Below are positions 7,850-15,180 of a DNA stretch of 22,109 nucleotides, piece after piece. A model generated the notes under the pieces. The model saw only the letters and a program-made list of their open reading frames with translations. It was not told where the DNA came from and searched no databases. The position numbers and the translations under genes were made by a program. The stretch comes from Actinomycetes bacterium (GTDB lineage: Bacteria; Actinomycetota; Actinomycetes; Propionibacteriales; Propionibacteriaceae), in NCBI GenBank assembly GCA_023443125.1, contig JAEZVO010000025.1:1-22109 (forward strand), written 5' to 3'. How positions within the stretch are numbered: the first letter of the stretch is position 1; every line of letters starts with the position of its first letter.

Positions 7850-8620
7850 TCAGTCTCCTTTCGCCAATGTCACGCCCAAGCCTGGGTCTGCAGGCAAGAT
7901 CAAATCACCGTCAGCCTGCGTGAAGTCCAGTGTAAGTCCGTAGTTCATCACGAGGTACTGCCACCAGTTGGATGCGCGCGTCGCCGCGAACCGTGCCGGC
8001 AGCTGGCCAGGATCGCCGATGGCCTCGACGCGGTACGGCGGGTTCAGCGATACGTAGTCGACGGTCACTGCTGCGCCTGCCGAGCGGATCGGGGTGCGTG
8101 AGGTGATGCGTCGGCCATTGACAGCGACGGCCTCCGCCCCGGCTTCAAACAGCCCGGATACGAGCTGCGAGAGGTCCGAGTCGAGCACACGCCCTTCGGT
8201 GCCGGTGGCGTCGGGGGCATCGTCGACGGTCACCACGACGCCGGGGCCTTCCACCGCGACAGCGCCGCTGGCCAACTCTGCCTCGGCGAGCTTTGCGCGG
8301 GTCTGCGGGTCATCCAGATGCGTGAGCTGAAGCTCCCGAATCTCGTCTTCGAGCTGGCGGATGCTCTGCTCAAGCTCGTGTTGGTGTTGCTGTGCGTCCG
8401 TCACTTCAGCCAGCACGGCTGATCGTTGCGCTGCTCGCACGTCGCGGCTCGTGAAGGTCTGGACGAGCGCATACGTCAGCAGTGAAATGATCAACGAGAC
8501 GGTGATAAACGACACGACAGGCCTGCGACGAGGAGCCTGCGTCGATCGATACTCCGGCTCAAGTGCGCCTTCAGTGACCGTGCGCAGCAGGCTCATGGAT
8601 TCGTCTGGCCGACGCGTCAT
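7850..8620 (-). CDS. DUF881 membrane protein (upstream copy), Rv1823-like
   Basis: A 256-aa paralogue of the DUF881 protein at 6753-7523: basic N-terminus, transmembrane helix at about 36-55, coiled coil at about 62-105, then the DUF881 domain (EGPGVVVTVDDAPDATG, LVSGLFEAGAEAVAVNGRRI, PPYRVEAIGDPGQLPARF, NYGLTLDF). The ATG (8620) follows the pgsA stop directly (TAG-ATG). A second ATG at residue 9 is possible. The two copies flank sbp as in mycobacteria and streptomycetes, suggesting that the trio works as one membrane complex (inference). Confidence 0.92.
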   Translation of the reverse strand: MTRRPDESMSLLRTVTEGALEPEYRSTQAPRRRPVVSFITVSLIISLLTYALVQTFTSRDVRAAQRSAVLAEVTDAQQHQHELEQSIRQLEDEIRELQLTHLDDPQTRAKLAEAELASGAVAVEGPGVVVTVDDAPDATGTEGRVLDSDLSQLVSGLFEAGAEAVAVNGRRITSRTPIRSAGAAVTVDYVSLNPPYRVEAIGDPGQLPARFAATRASNWWQYLVMNYGLTLDFTQADGDLILPADPGLGVTLAKGD

Positions 8621-9220
8621 CTAGACGTTCACTTCCGCGCGCCGAGCGCGAGATAGGCGAATCGTCTCACGCAGATACAGCAACCCCGCCGCCCAATACA
8701 GGCACGCCCCAGCGACGGCAATCGCCCACCCGAGCACATAGGCCACTTGGAAATCGAAGGCCTCCGGTGCCGCAATGAGCACGACAGGGAAGGCGAACAA
8801 CAGCGCAAACGTGCCCGCCTTGCCGACGAGGTTCACGGGCAGATACATCTGCCCGCTGCGTCGTAGCGATGGCACGAGCAGGAGCAGCATGAGATCCCTG
8901 GCGAGCAGGATCGCGACGAACCACCAAGGAAAGATGCCACGCACCATGAACGCGATAATCGTCGACAGGATGTACAGCCTGTCAGTGATAGGGTCGAGCT
9001 GTGCGCCGAGCTTGGTGCGCTGGCGCAGCCTGCGGGCGAGATACCCGTCGAACCAGTCCGTGACGGCCGAGACCGCCAAGATGATCACCGCAGCCAGGTA
9101 TTGACCGGCGATAATCAACCACACGAACACTGGGATGGCGGCCAGACGCAGGAACGACAGCACGTTGGGGACGGTGAATACGCGGTCGGTGTCCCAGCGC
9201 TGCTCCGTCACGGTTTCCAT
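8621..9220 (-). CDS. CDP-alcohol phosphatidyltransferase, PgsA2/Rv1822-like
   Basis: A 199-aa membrane enzyme with the complete CDP-alcohol phosphotransferase motif: D55, D58 and G59 in DWFDGYLAR, then G72, D76 and D80 (LGAQLDPITDR). Hydrophobic helices span most of the protein. The start TVPNVLSFLRLAAIPVFVW and the segment GIFPWWFVAILLARD resemble mycobacterial Rv1822 (annotated phosphatidylglycerophosphate synthase) rather than PI synthase, which has FDMLDGAMAR. The ATG (9220) is one base after the pimA stop. Likely product: a phosphatidylglycerophosphate or cardiolipin synthase, with the exact acceptor alcohol undetermined. The longer frame starting at 9319 overlaps pimA and is rejected. 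Confidence 0.88.
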   Translation of the reverse strand: METVTEQRWDTDRVFTVPNVLSFLRLAAIPVFVWLIIAGQYLAAVIILAVSAVTDWFDGYLARRLRQRTKLGAQLDPITDRLYILSTIIAFMVRGIFPWWFVAILLARDLMLLLLVPSLRRSGQMYLPVNLVGKAGTFALLFAFPVVLIAAPEAFDFQVAYVLGWAIAVAGACLYWAAGLLYLRETIRLSRARRAEVNV

Positions 9221-9221
9221 A

Positions 9222-10238
9222 CTACTGGGCTCGTGCTTGTTCGTAGGCTGCGACAACGCGTGGCCCAACGCGCTCCCACGAGTAACGCGCGGCAAGCTGT
9301 CTGGCCGTAGACGCGTCACTCCCCATCGTCAGCCGTGTCCTCAACGCATTCGTGGCGGCTTCGACATCGCCCGGGGGGAACCAGCTCGTACACCGTGGAT
9401 CGTCGGCGACGGCGCGAAATGTGGGTAGATCTGACGCCACTACCCCACATCCACGTGCGAGCGCCTCGACGAGCACCAGGCCGAACGACTCCCCAAAGGT
9501 GTTGGGCGCCATAAGGACACTCGCTTCACGCAGCCATGCATTTCGTTCAGCGTCCGTAACCGCACCATACTCGGCCACCTGCCGCGAAGATACCTGGCCA
9601 GGCCCTAGCGCAACGAATCGCGCTTCATGCGACATCCGCTCCGCAACCGCTTCGAAGGTGGGGTAGCCTTTGCGCGCATCATCTCTGCGACCGACGTACA
9701 ACACTACGGGCAAGCTCGACGCCGGTTTGTCGCTCTCTTCCGGGAGAGCAATACAATTGGGGATCACGTCGGGGCGCCCTCCCGTCGCTGCCAAGGCTGT
9801 GGCGGCAGCACCGTCGGAGACCGCGATGGGCACGCGCTGGCCGAGCATGGCGGAACGCATCCGCAACACAGGAGTGAGGAGGCCTGGCGCGAACTGTGCA
9901 TGATGGGTGACCACCAGCGGTCGGCAGGCCCTCCCCGCAGCAAAGCCGAGGCCCGGCGTCAACGGTTCGTGCACATGCACGACGTCGGCCTCGCGCAGTG
10001 CCGCGATCGCCCGCCGAGCTTGCGCCGGAGCCAGCGCGAGGTGCGCCGTCGAGCCGTTGAACTGCATGGGCACCGAGTCTCCGACGAGCATCTCCCCCGG
10101 CTTCGACGAGCCTGTGCCTGGCGCCACCACGAGCACCCCGTGGCCCTGCTCGCGCAGCCAGTGGGCAAGCCCCCGCACGTGCGTTCCCACACCTCCGGGT
10201 TGATCGAAGGAGTACGGGCAGACAATCCCGATCTTCAT
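9222..10238 (-). CDS. pimA: GT4 glycosyltransferase, PimA-like phosphatidylinositol mannosyltransferase
   Basis: A 338-aa GT-B glycosyltransferase. The N-terminus MKIGIVCPYSFDQPGGVGTHV matches PimA, with the acceptor-side Gly loop at 14-18. R184 and K190 (GRRDDARKG) and the EX7E motif E250-E258 (ESFGLVLVE) are the GDP-mannose contacts. PimA adds the first mannose to phosphatidylinositol at the inner membrane face. The ATG overlaps the stop of the acyltransferase gene (ATGA), as expected for the PatA-PimA pair. It is shorter than mycobacterial PimA (about 380 aa), with deletions in both domains, and the usual TFHT segment reads THHAQF. A different GT4 specificity cannot be excluded. Confidence 0.85.
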   Translation of the reverse strand: MKIGIVCPYSFDQPGGVGTHVRGLAHWLREQGHGVLVVAPGTGSSKPGEMLVGDSVPMQFNGSTAHLALAPAQARRAIAALREADVVHVHEPLTPGLGFAAGRACRPLVVTHHAQFAPGLLTPVLRMRSAMLGQRVPIAVSDGAAATALAATGGRPDVIPNCIALPEESDKPASSLPVVLYVGRRDDARKGYPTFEAVAERMSHEARFVALGPGQVSSRQVAEYGAVTDAERNAWLREASVLMAPNTFGESFGLVLVEALARGCGVVASDLPTFRAVADDPRCTSWFPPGDVEAATNALRTRLTMGSDASTARQLAARYSWERVGPRVVAAYEQARAQ

Positions 10239-11074
10239 AGGAACGCCTCTCGCAACATCAGCCACGAATCGGGATGCCGACGAACACCCTCGGCAAACTG
10301 CTCCACTACCCCACGCATCAGCGCCTCAGGAGTGTCGCCGGTGATCGTCGGCGACACGGTCATGCCGAGTCGTGCGCCCGCGAAGTGCGTCGTCGCCACG
10401 CGAAGATCGGCACCAGTGCGGCGCGCGAGCAAGGCGGGCCCCGCGGGCACGGAAATCGTCTCAGACGATTCCGGCCACGGAACGCGAATGCCGTGAGCGG
10501 AGAGGTCGCGGTCTGCGAGCAAGCACACCATCTTGCCGGCGCGGATCTCGTCGGCGAGTGTGGGCAGCAGGCGCGGCTGGTCTACGGGATAGATGGTCAT
10601 GCCCATGCCTTCCCTGGCAGCACGAAATCGTTCGTACATGCCGTCGGGGAGCCGCTCGGCAACGCTCGTCACCGGAATGCCGATGCGCGCGCACCATGCG
10701 CCGGCGAAGTCCCATGACCCCATGTGCGGTAGCGCGAGCACGAGCCCAGGACCGGCGAGTGAGGTACGAAGCCGTTCGACGTGTTCGTCGGGAATAGTTG
10801 CGACCCGGTGGATACCTGCGTCGCTCCAGCGCTCCAAGCTGAGTGACCAGAGGTTGTTGCGAATCCAATGTGCAATGAGCCGACGACGCATGCTCCTGGT
10901 GGGCGCGTTACCGGTGGCACGAGCCACGCTCTCGGCCCAAGCATCGACGGCGGGCAACCGTCCGAGCGACGCAATCGGGGCCGCGAGGGTGGCGAATGCA
11001 TCGGCACCTCGTCGAGGGATGCGTTTGCCGAGCGCCCACAGGAAATCCGTGCGGTTCACGTTCAGGCCTGCCAC
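10235..11074 (-). CDS. patA: Lysophospholipid/PIM acyltransferase, PatA-like
   Basis: A 279-aa LPLAT-family acyltransferase. The catalytic HX4D is H117-D122 (HMGSWD), in the context LVLALPHMGSWDFAG. Further family blocks are RFRAAREGMGMTIYPVD, GKMVCLLADRDLS and SVPAGPALLARRTGADL. PatA acylates the mannose of PIM1/PIM2 at the cytoplasmic face. The assignment rests on the family and on adjacency to the pimA-like gene. The start is uncertain: GTG at 11074 (chosen, overlapping the HIT gene by 13 bp) or GTG at 11059 (five residues shorter). Neither has an ideal ribosome site. Confidence 0.88.
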   Translation of the reverse strand: MAGLNVNRTDFLWALGKRIPRRGADAFATLAAPIASLGRLPAVDAWAESVARATGNAPTRSMRRRLIAHWIRNNLWSLSLERWSDAGIHRVATIPDEHVERLRTSLAGPGLVLALPHMGSWDFAGAWCARIGIPVTSVAERLPDGMYERFRAAREGMGMTIYPVDQPRLLPTLADEIRAGKMVCLLADRDLSAHGIRVPWPESSETISVPAGPALLARRTGADLRVATTHFAGARLGMTVSPTITGDTPEALMRGVVEQFAEGVRRHPDSWLMLREAFL

Positions 11075-11604
11075 GCCTCCGCCAACCGCTGCCGGGCATC
11101 GTCGAGCAACTGTGGAACGGCCTTGGTGCGCCCCACGACGGGCAAGAAGTTGGAATCGCCTTGCCAGCGTGGCACCACGTGCTGGTGCAGATGCATCGCG
11201 ATGCCCGCACCCGCGACGTCGCCCTGGTTCATGCCGACGTTGAATCCTGCGGGCCCGCTCACCTTCGTGAGCGTACGGATGGCTTGTTGCGTGAGCTCCG
11301 CAATCTCCACGGTCTCCTCAGGTGTGGCGTCGATGTACGAGGCAACGTGCCGATACGGGCAGATGAGCAGGTGCCCGGGGTTGTACGGGAAGAGGTTCAT
11401 CACGACGAACGCGTGCTCGCCACGCCGCACGATCAACCCTTCATCGTCGGGCTTCCCGGGGCTCGTGCAGAAGGGACACTCCCCCGGGCTCTTCGGCTTG
11501 CCCTCACCGTCGATGTACACCATGCGGTGCGGCGTCCACAGCCGCTGGAACGCATCAGGTACGCCGGGGTACGCTCCTGGTGCTTCGACGTTCGCCTCGC
11601 TCAT
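11062..11604 (-). CDS. HIT-family hydrolase/phosphorylase, Rv2613c-like
   Basis: A 180-aa histidine-triad protein. The triad is H138, H140 and H142 in MHLHQHVVPRWQGD, and NLFPYNPGHLLICPYRH (about 70-86) is the conserved nucleotide-binding segment. CPFC at 43-46 probably contributes to a zinc site. The length and motif match Mycobacterium tuberculosis Rv2613c, described as an AP4A phosphorylase, which also sits directly downstream of thrS. The ATG overlaps the thrS stop (ATGA). In related genomes a PI-synthase gene follows; here the acyltransferase follows at once. Confidence 0.92.
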   Translation of the reverse strand: MSEANVEAPGAYPGVPDAFQRLWTPHRMVYIDGEGKPKSPGECPFCTSPGKPDDEGLIVRRGEHAFVVMNLFPYNPGHLLICPYRHVASYIDATPEETVEIAELTQQAIRTLTKVSGPAGFNVGMNQGDVAGAGIAMHLHQHVVPRWQGDSNFLPVVGRTKAVPQLLDDARQRLAEAWQA

Positions 11605-13619
11605 GCCTGCGCCGTCGGGTTCGCGTTGTTGCGTGTCCGCACATACTCGACGATGTCGCGCACGGCTTCATCGACGGGCACCCCGTTGCGTTGCGACCCG
11701 TCGCGGTAGCGGAACGAGACGGAGCCCGCGTTGCGGTCTTCGCCGCCGGCGATGAGCATGAAGGGCACCTTCTCTTTCTGCGCGTTGCGGATCTTCTTCG
11801 CAAAGCGATCATCAGAGGCGTCGAGTTCCACTCGGATGCCCTCCGCGCGGAGACGATCGAGAATCTGGCGCAGGTAGTCGTCGAATTCGCTGGCGACGGG
11901 AATGCCCAGCACCTGCACCGGGGCCAGCCACGCTGGGAAAGCACCCGCGTAGTGCTCGGTGAGCACACCGAAGAACCGCTCGATCGACCCGAAGAGCGCG
12001 CGGTGGATCATCACCGGACGCTGACGGGTGCCGTCGGCCGCCTGGTACTCGAGCTGGAAGCGCTCGGGAAGGTTGAAATCCAGCTGGATGGTGGACATCT
12101 GCCAGGTGCGGCCAATGGCGTCCTTCGCCTGCACGGAGATCTTCGGGCCGTAGAACGCGGCACCGCCCGAATCGTCGACGAGCTCGAGCCCGGACGCGGT
12201 GGCAACCTGACGTAGCACCTCGGTGGCTTCATCCCAGGTAGCGTCATCGCCGACAAACTTCTCAGGGTTCTTGGTGCTGAGCTCGAGGTAGAAGTCGTCG
12301 AGCCCGTAGTCGGCGAGAAGCTCAAGCACGAACTTCAGCAGGAAGGCGAGCTCGTCGCGCATCTGCTCACGGGTGCAATAGATGTGCGCGTCATCCTGGG
12401 TGAATCCGCGTGCGCGGGTGAGGCCGTGCACCACGCCCGACTTCTCGTTGCGGTACACGGTGCCGAACTCGAACAGGCGCAGCGGCAGTTCGCGGTACGA
12501 ACGCCCCCTCGCGGCGAACACGAGGTTATGCATGGGGCAGTTCATGGGCTTCATGTAGTAGTCCACGCCCTGCTTGGTGATGTTGCCCTCGGCGTCGCGT
12601 TCCTCGTCCATATGCATGGGCGGGTACATGCCGTCGGAGTACCAGTCGAGGTGCCCGGAGGTCTCGTACAGGTGTGCCTTCGTGAGGTGCGGGGTATACG
12701 CGAACTGGTAGCCCTCCTCCACGTGGCGTCTGCGCGAGTAATCCTCCATCTCCATGCGCACGATGGCGCCCTTCGGATGGAACACAGCGAGGCCGGAGCC
12801 GATCTCGTCGGGGAAGCTGAAGAGATCCAATTCGGTGCCAAGCTTGCGGTGGTCACGCTTGGCGGCCTCCTCCAAGCGGGTGACGTACGCCTTGAGGTCG
12901 TCCTTCGTCGCCCACGCAGTGCCGTACACACGCTGCAAGCTGGCGTTGCGCTGATCGCCGCGCCAGTACGCGGCAGACGAGCGCATCAGCTTAAAGGCCG
13001 GGATGTACCCGGTGTGCGGAATGTGCGGCCCGCGGCAGAGGTCTTTCCACGCGACGGAGCCGTCGCGGTTCACGTTGTCGTAGATCGTGAGCTGCCCGGC
13101 GCCGACCTCGACGCTGGATCCGTCCTCGTCGCCGGCAGACCCCTTGTCGTCGATGAGTTCGAGCTTGAAGGGCTCGTTCGCGAGCTCCGCGCGAGCCTCG
13201 TCGTCGGAGACCTCGCGACGCACGAACCGCTGCTTAGCCTTCACGATCTGCTGCATCCTCTTCTCGATGCGCTTGAGATCTTCAGGCGTCAGCGGTTCGC
13301 ACTGGAAGTCGTAGTAGTACCCGTCGGTGATGGGCGGGCCGATACCCAGCTTGGCTTCGGTGAACACATCCTGCAGCGCCTGCGCGGTGACGTGCCCCGC
13401 GGAGTGTCGGAGGATGGACAGGCCCTCGGGCGAATCGATGAGCACGGGTTCGACATCGTCGCCATCGTGCAGTTCGCGGTGGAGGTCGAGCGTTTCACCG
13501 TTCACGTGCATCGCGACGATGGTGCGGTCGTCGCCGAAGAGGTCGAGGCCGGTGGTAGTGGTCGTCAGTTCCACGCTGCTCGCTTCGTCGTTGCGGTGCA
13601 CGGTGATGACGCCACTCAT
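11601..13619 (-). CDS. thrS: Threonyl-tRNA synthetase
   Basis: A complete 672-aa enzyme charging tRNA-Thr. Domain order: N-terminal TGS domain (about 1-65); editing domain with HSAGH (72-76) and CRGPH (195-199); class II catalytic core with zinc ligand C361 (MNCPMH), motif 2 FEFGTVYRNEKSG (around R390), H412 in DDAHIYC, and motif 3 IHRALFGSIERFFGVL; then the anticodon-binding domain from about residue 565. The start MSGVITVHRN is preceded by GAGGAG at six bases, so the upstream in-frame codon at 13664 is rejected. It is the first gene of the long minus-strand run. No T-box-like leader fits in the 58-bp upstream gap. Confidence 0.97.
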   Translation of the reverse strand: MSGVITVHRNDEASSVELTTTTTGLDLFGDDRTIVAMHVNGETLDLHRELHDGDDVEPVLIDSPEGLSILRHSAGHVTAQALQDVFTEAKLGIGPPITDGYYYDFQCEPLTPEDLKRIEKRMQQIVKAKQRFVRREVSDDEARAELANEPFKLELIDDKGSAGDEDGSSVEVGAGQLTIYDNVNRDGSVAWKDLCRGPHIPHTGYIPAFKLMRSSAAYWRGDQRNASLQRVYGTAWATKDDLKAYVTRLEEAAKRDHRKLGTELDLFSFPDEIGSGLAVFHPKGAIVRMEMEDYSRRRHVEEGYQFAYTPHLTKAHLYETSGHLDWYSDGMYPPMHMDEERDAEGNITKQGVDYYMKPMNCPMHNLVFAARGRSYRELPLRLFEFGTVYRNEKSGVVHGLTRARGFTQDDAHIYCTREQMRDELAFLLKFVLELLADYGLDDFYLELSTKNPEKFVGDDATWDEATEVLRQVATASGLELVDDSGGAAFYGPKISVQAKDAIGRTWQMSTIQLDFNLPERFQLEYQAADGTRQRPVMIHRALFGSIERFFGVLTEHYAGAFPAWLAPVQVLGIPVASEFDDYLRQILDRLRAEGIRVELDASDDRFAKKIRNAQKEKVPFMLIAGGEDRNAGSVSFRYRDGSQRNGVPVDEAVRDIVEYVRTRNNANPTAQA

Positions 13620-13677
13620 AATTCTCTCCTCGATATTCGTTCGTAGTTGGCGCGGCGATGCCAACCGCTATTCTGCC

Positions 13678-13953
13678 CTATTCAGCCAGCAGTGCGTTGT
13701 ACTGCGGATGCTTGTCGATGTACTTGGCGATGTACGGGCAGGTCGGTCGCACACGTTTTCCGTGGGCCTGGATGTCGTCGAGTGCAAACTCCGCGAGCTT
13801 TCCTGCGTATCCCTTGCCCCCGTGGGCAGGTTCTACCCCGGTGTGCGGGAGGTCGACGACGTCGCCTTCGACGGTGTAGTCGATCACGCCGACGACCTCA
13901 CCGTCGAGCTGCATCTCATACCGGGACAGCGCCTCGTTCTTCGTGATGTGCAT
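13678..13953 (-). CDS. Small GNAT-like acetyltransferase (COG2388)
   Basis: A 91-aa protein of the short Gcn5-related family that includes eukaryotic NATD1/GTLF3 and bacterial YjdJ-like proteins. Seen: GVIDYTVEGDVVDLPHTGVEP, an acetyl-CoA-binding loop GGKGYAGKLAEFAL (45-58), and the hallmark CPYIAKYIDKHPQY (72-85). The substrate is unknown for the family. It starts 38 bp after the HAD-like gene. A -10-like TAGTGT lies six bases before the ATG, so the mRNA may be leaderless. Confidence 0.9.
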   Translation of the reverse strand: MHITKNEALSRYEMQLDGEVVGVIDYTVEGDVVDLPHTGVEPAHGGKGYAGKLAEFALDDIQAHGKRVRPTCPYIAKYIDKHPQYNALLAE

Positions 13954-13959
13954 GTCCCC

Positions 13960-13965
13960 ACACTA
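13960..13965 (-). promoter_or_regulatory. Candidate -10 of a leaderless promoter for the COG2388 gene
   Basis: On the minus strand TAGTGT is followed by six bases and then the ATG at 13953. Transcription would begin at or next to the start codon. No clear -35 is seen 16-18 bp upstream. Confidence 0.35.
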
Positions 13966-13991
13966 GTCGTGCAGGTCACCGACGACGGTGA

Positions 13992-14531
13992 CTAGGCGGC
14001 AATGGCACCAACATGCGTGAGCGCCTGGGCGACGATGTCATCGGTCAAGCCACTTCGAGGGTCAACGGCAATGGGGAGCATCCCCTGAGGCAGGCCCTCA
14101 CGGTCGCGCTCGGAGACGTCGTCGTCGAACCAGACGCCGACCGGATCCGGCCCGGCGAATTCTTCCAGCCACGTGGCTACCTGGGACGTCTTCCAACAGG
14201 TGCCGTCGGTGGTGGGCTCCCACTCGAGCGGGATGATCGGAAGTTCATCCACAAGGCGAAGCTTGGGTAGCCAGAACGGGTTTGCTGCTTCTTGCCAAGT
14301 AGTGCACCAGACGATCTGGAAGACATCGGTGAGCGGTTTGAAAACATCAGCGATGTTCTCGCGCCAATGAATGGAATACGGTCCGTAGCGCCCAACCCAT
14401 ACGCGAAGATCGGTGTCGGGAACCGTCCGCACCACGTCGAATTCATGCTTGGCGTGCTCACGCATCGATGCAGGCACTTGCAGATTCAGCACGCCGTCGA
14501 CATCAAGGAGTAGCAACGGCTGGTGTGACAT
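13992..14531 (-). CDS. HAD-superfamily phosphatase-like protein
   Basis: A 179-aa HAD-fold protein. Motif I is LLLLDVDGVLN, with nucleophile D10 and acid D12. Motif II is IVWCTTW (T77/T78), motif III is K114 (CWKT) and motif IV is VWFDDD (D136-D138). It resembles the small HAD domains described in 'Swiss Army Knife' RNA-repair proteins (HAD_SAK-type), common in actinobacteria as stand-alone genes. The substrate is unknown. GGGGAGG lies upstream of the ATG. The gene begins about 90 bp after the tRNA cluster in the same direction, so cotranscription with the tRNAs is possible. Confidence 0.85.
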   Translation of the reverse strand: MSHQPLLLLDVDGVLNLQVPASMREHAKHEFDVVRTVPDTDLRVWVGRYGPYSIHWRENIADVFKPLTDVFQIVWCTTWQEAANPFWLPKLRLVDELPIIPLEWEPTTDGTCWKTSQVATWLEEFAGPDPVGVWFDDDVSERDREGLPQGMLPIAVDPRSGLTDDIVAQALTHVGAIAA

Positions 14532-14622
14532 GAACGATTTCCTCCCCTTGTCACGCCCATCGCACAGGCGGGCTGTCTGACACCCCGCAACGAACGCTAC
14601 AGCTTGAACCTCGAGCGCAGCA

Positions 14623-14697
14623 TGGTGGGCGATGCCGGGTTTGAACCGGCGACCTCTTCCGTGTCAAGGAAGCGCGCTACCGCTGCGCCAACCGCCC
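14623..14697 (-). tRNA. tRNA-Val(GAC)
   Basis: The cloverleaf reads on the minus strand: acceptor GGGCGGT pairs with ATCGCCC, anticodon loop TTGACAC has anticodon GAC, and the T-loop GTTCAAAC is present. The 3' CCA is encoded at 14625-14623. Its 5' end is one base from the 3' end of tRNA-Cys. Confidence 0.96.
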
Positions 14698-14698
14698 G

Positions 14699-14769
14699 AG
14701 GTGGAGACGGGATTTGAACCCGTGTACACGGATTTGCAGTCCGTTGCCTCGCCTCTCGGCCACTCCACC
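14699..14769 (-). tRNA. tRNA-Cys(GCA)
   Basis: Acceptor GGTGGAG pairs with CTCCACC and the discriminator is U73, as required for Cys. The anticodon loop CTGCAAA gives GCA. CCA is not encoded. Only one base (a C in the RNA) separates it from tRNA-Val(GAC). Confidence 0.95.
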
Positions 14770-14814
14770 ACCGATGGAGGCCCTCCCCCTTGGGGACTGG
14801 GAGAGACTTCTCCG

Positions 14815-14887
14815 AGCGGACGACGAGATTCGAACTCGCGACCCTCACCTTGGCAAGGTGATGCTCTACCAACTGAGCCACGTCCGC
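14815..14887 (-). tRNA. tRNA-Gly(GCC)
   Basis: Acceptor GCGGACG pairs with CGTCCGC, the discriminator is U73, and the anticodon loop TTGCCAA gives GCC. CCA is not encoded. It is the first gene of the Gly-Cys-Val cluster, an order common in actinobacteria, with a 45-bp spacer to tRNA-Cys. Confidence 0.96.
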
Positions 14888-14928
14888 ATGTCGTTCAGAA
14901 ACGCTGTTGCGGTTCCGACGCGTTGAGA

Positions 14929-14958
14929 ACACTAGCGCACACATTTCACGAAACACAA
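14929..14958 (-). promoter_or_regulatory. Candidate promoter of the tRNA Gly-Cys-Val cluster
   Basis: On the minus strand a -35-like TTGTGT (14958-14953) and a -10 TAGTGT (14934-14929) are separated by 18 bp. The -10 lies about 40 bp before tRNA-Gly. Judged by hexamer match only. Confidence 0.45.
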
Positions 14959-15039
14959 ATCGTCGGTGAACCTAGCCCAAATTTGGGGTGAACCACGCCA
15001 GCCGACGGGTGGCCATCGCGCCTTTCGACAGGGCCAGTT

Positions 15040-15068
15040 GTTACACGTCGCCAAAGATGCGCTAGAGT
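15040..15068 (+). promoter_or_regulatory. Candidate promoter of tRNA-Val(CAC)
   Basis: A -35-like GTTACA (15040-15045) and a -10 TAGAGT (15063-15068) are separated by 17 bp. The -10 lies 11 bp before the mature tRNA 5' end. It would also supply transcription to the CbiX-like gene downstream. Confidence 0.5.
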
Positions 15069-15079
15069 GAACCGTCGCT

Positions 15080-15154
15080 GGGTGATTGGCGCAGTGGTAG
15101 CGCGCTTCGTTCACACCGAAGAGGTCGGCGGTTCGAACCCGCCATCACCCACCA
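15080..15154 (+). tRNA. tRNA-Val(CAC)
   Basis: Acceptor GGGTGAT pairs with ATCACCC, the anticodon loop TTCACAC gives CAC, and the T-loop GTTCGAAC and an encoded CCA (15152-15154) are present. It is very similar to the opposing tRNA-Val(GAC). Only 26 bp separate its CCA from the next coding region. Confidence 0.96.
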
Positions 15155-15180
15155 TAGTGAGCACGTGGCAGGAGGCGGAG

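Noticed and set aside
12384..13646. Long plus-strand open frame (420 codons) opposite thrS
   Set aside because: It is a complementary-frame shadow of threonyl-tRNA synthetase with no family motifs or ribosome site.
15067..15180. N-terminal extension of the CbiX-like protein
   Set aside because: It would translate through tRNA-Val(CAC). The ATG at 15181 has AGGAGG at the correct distance.
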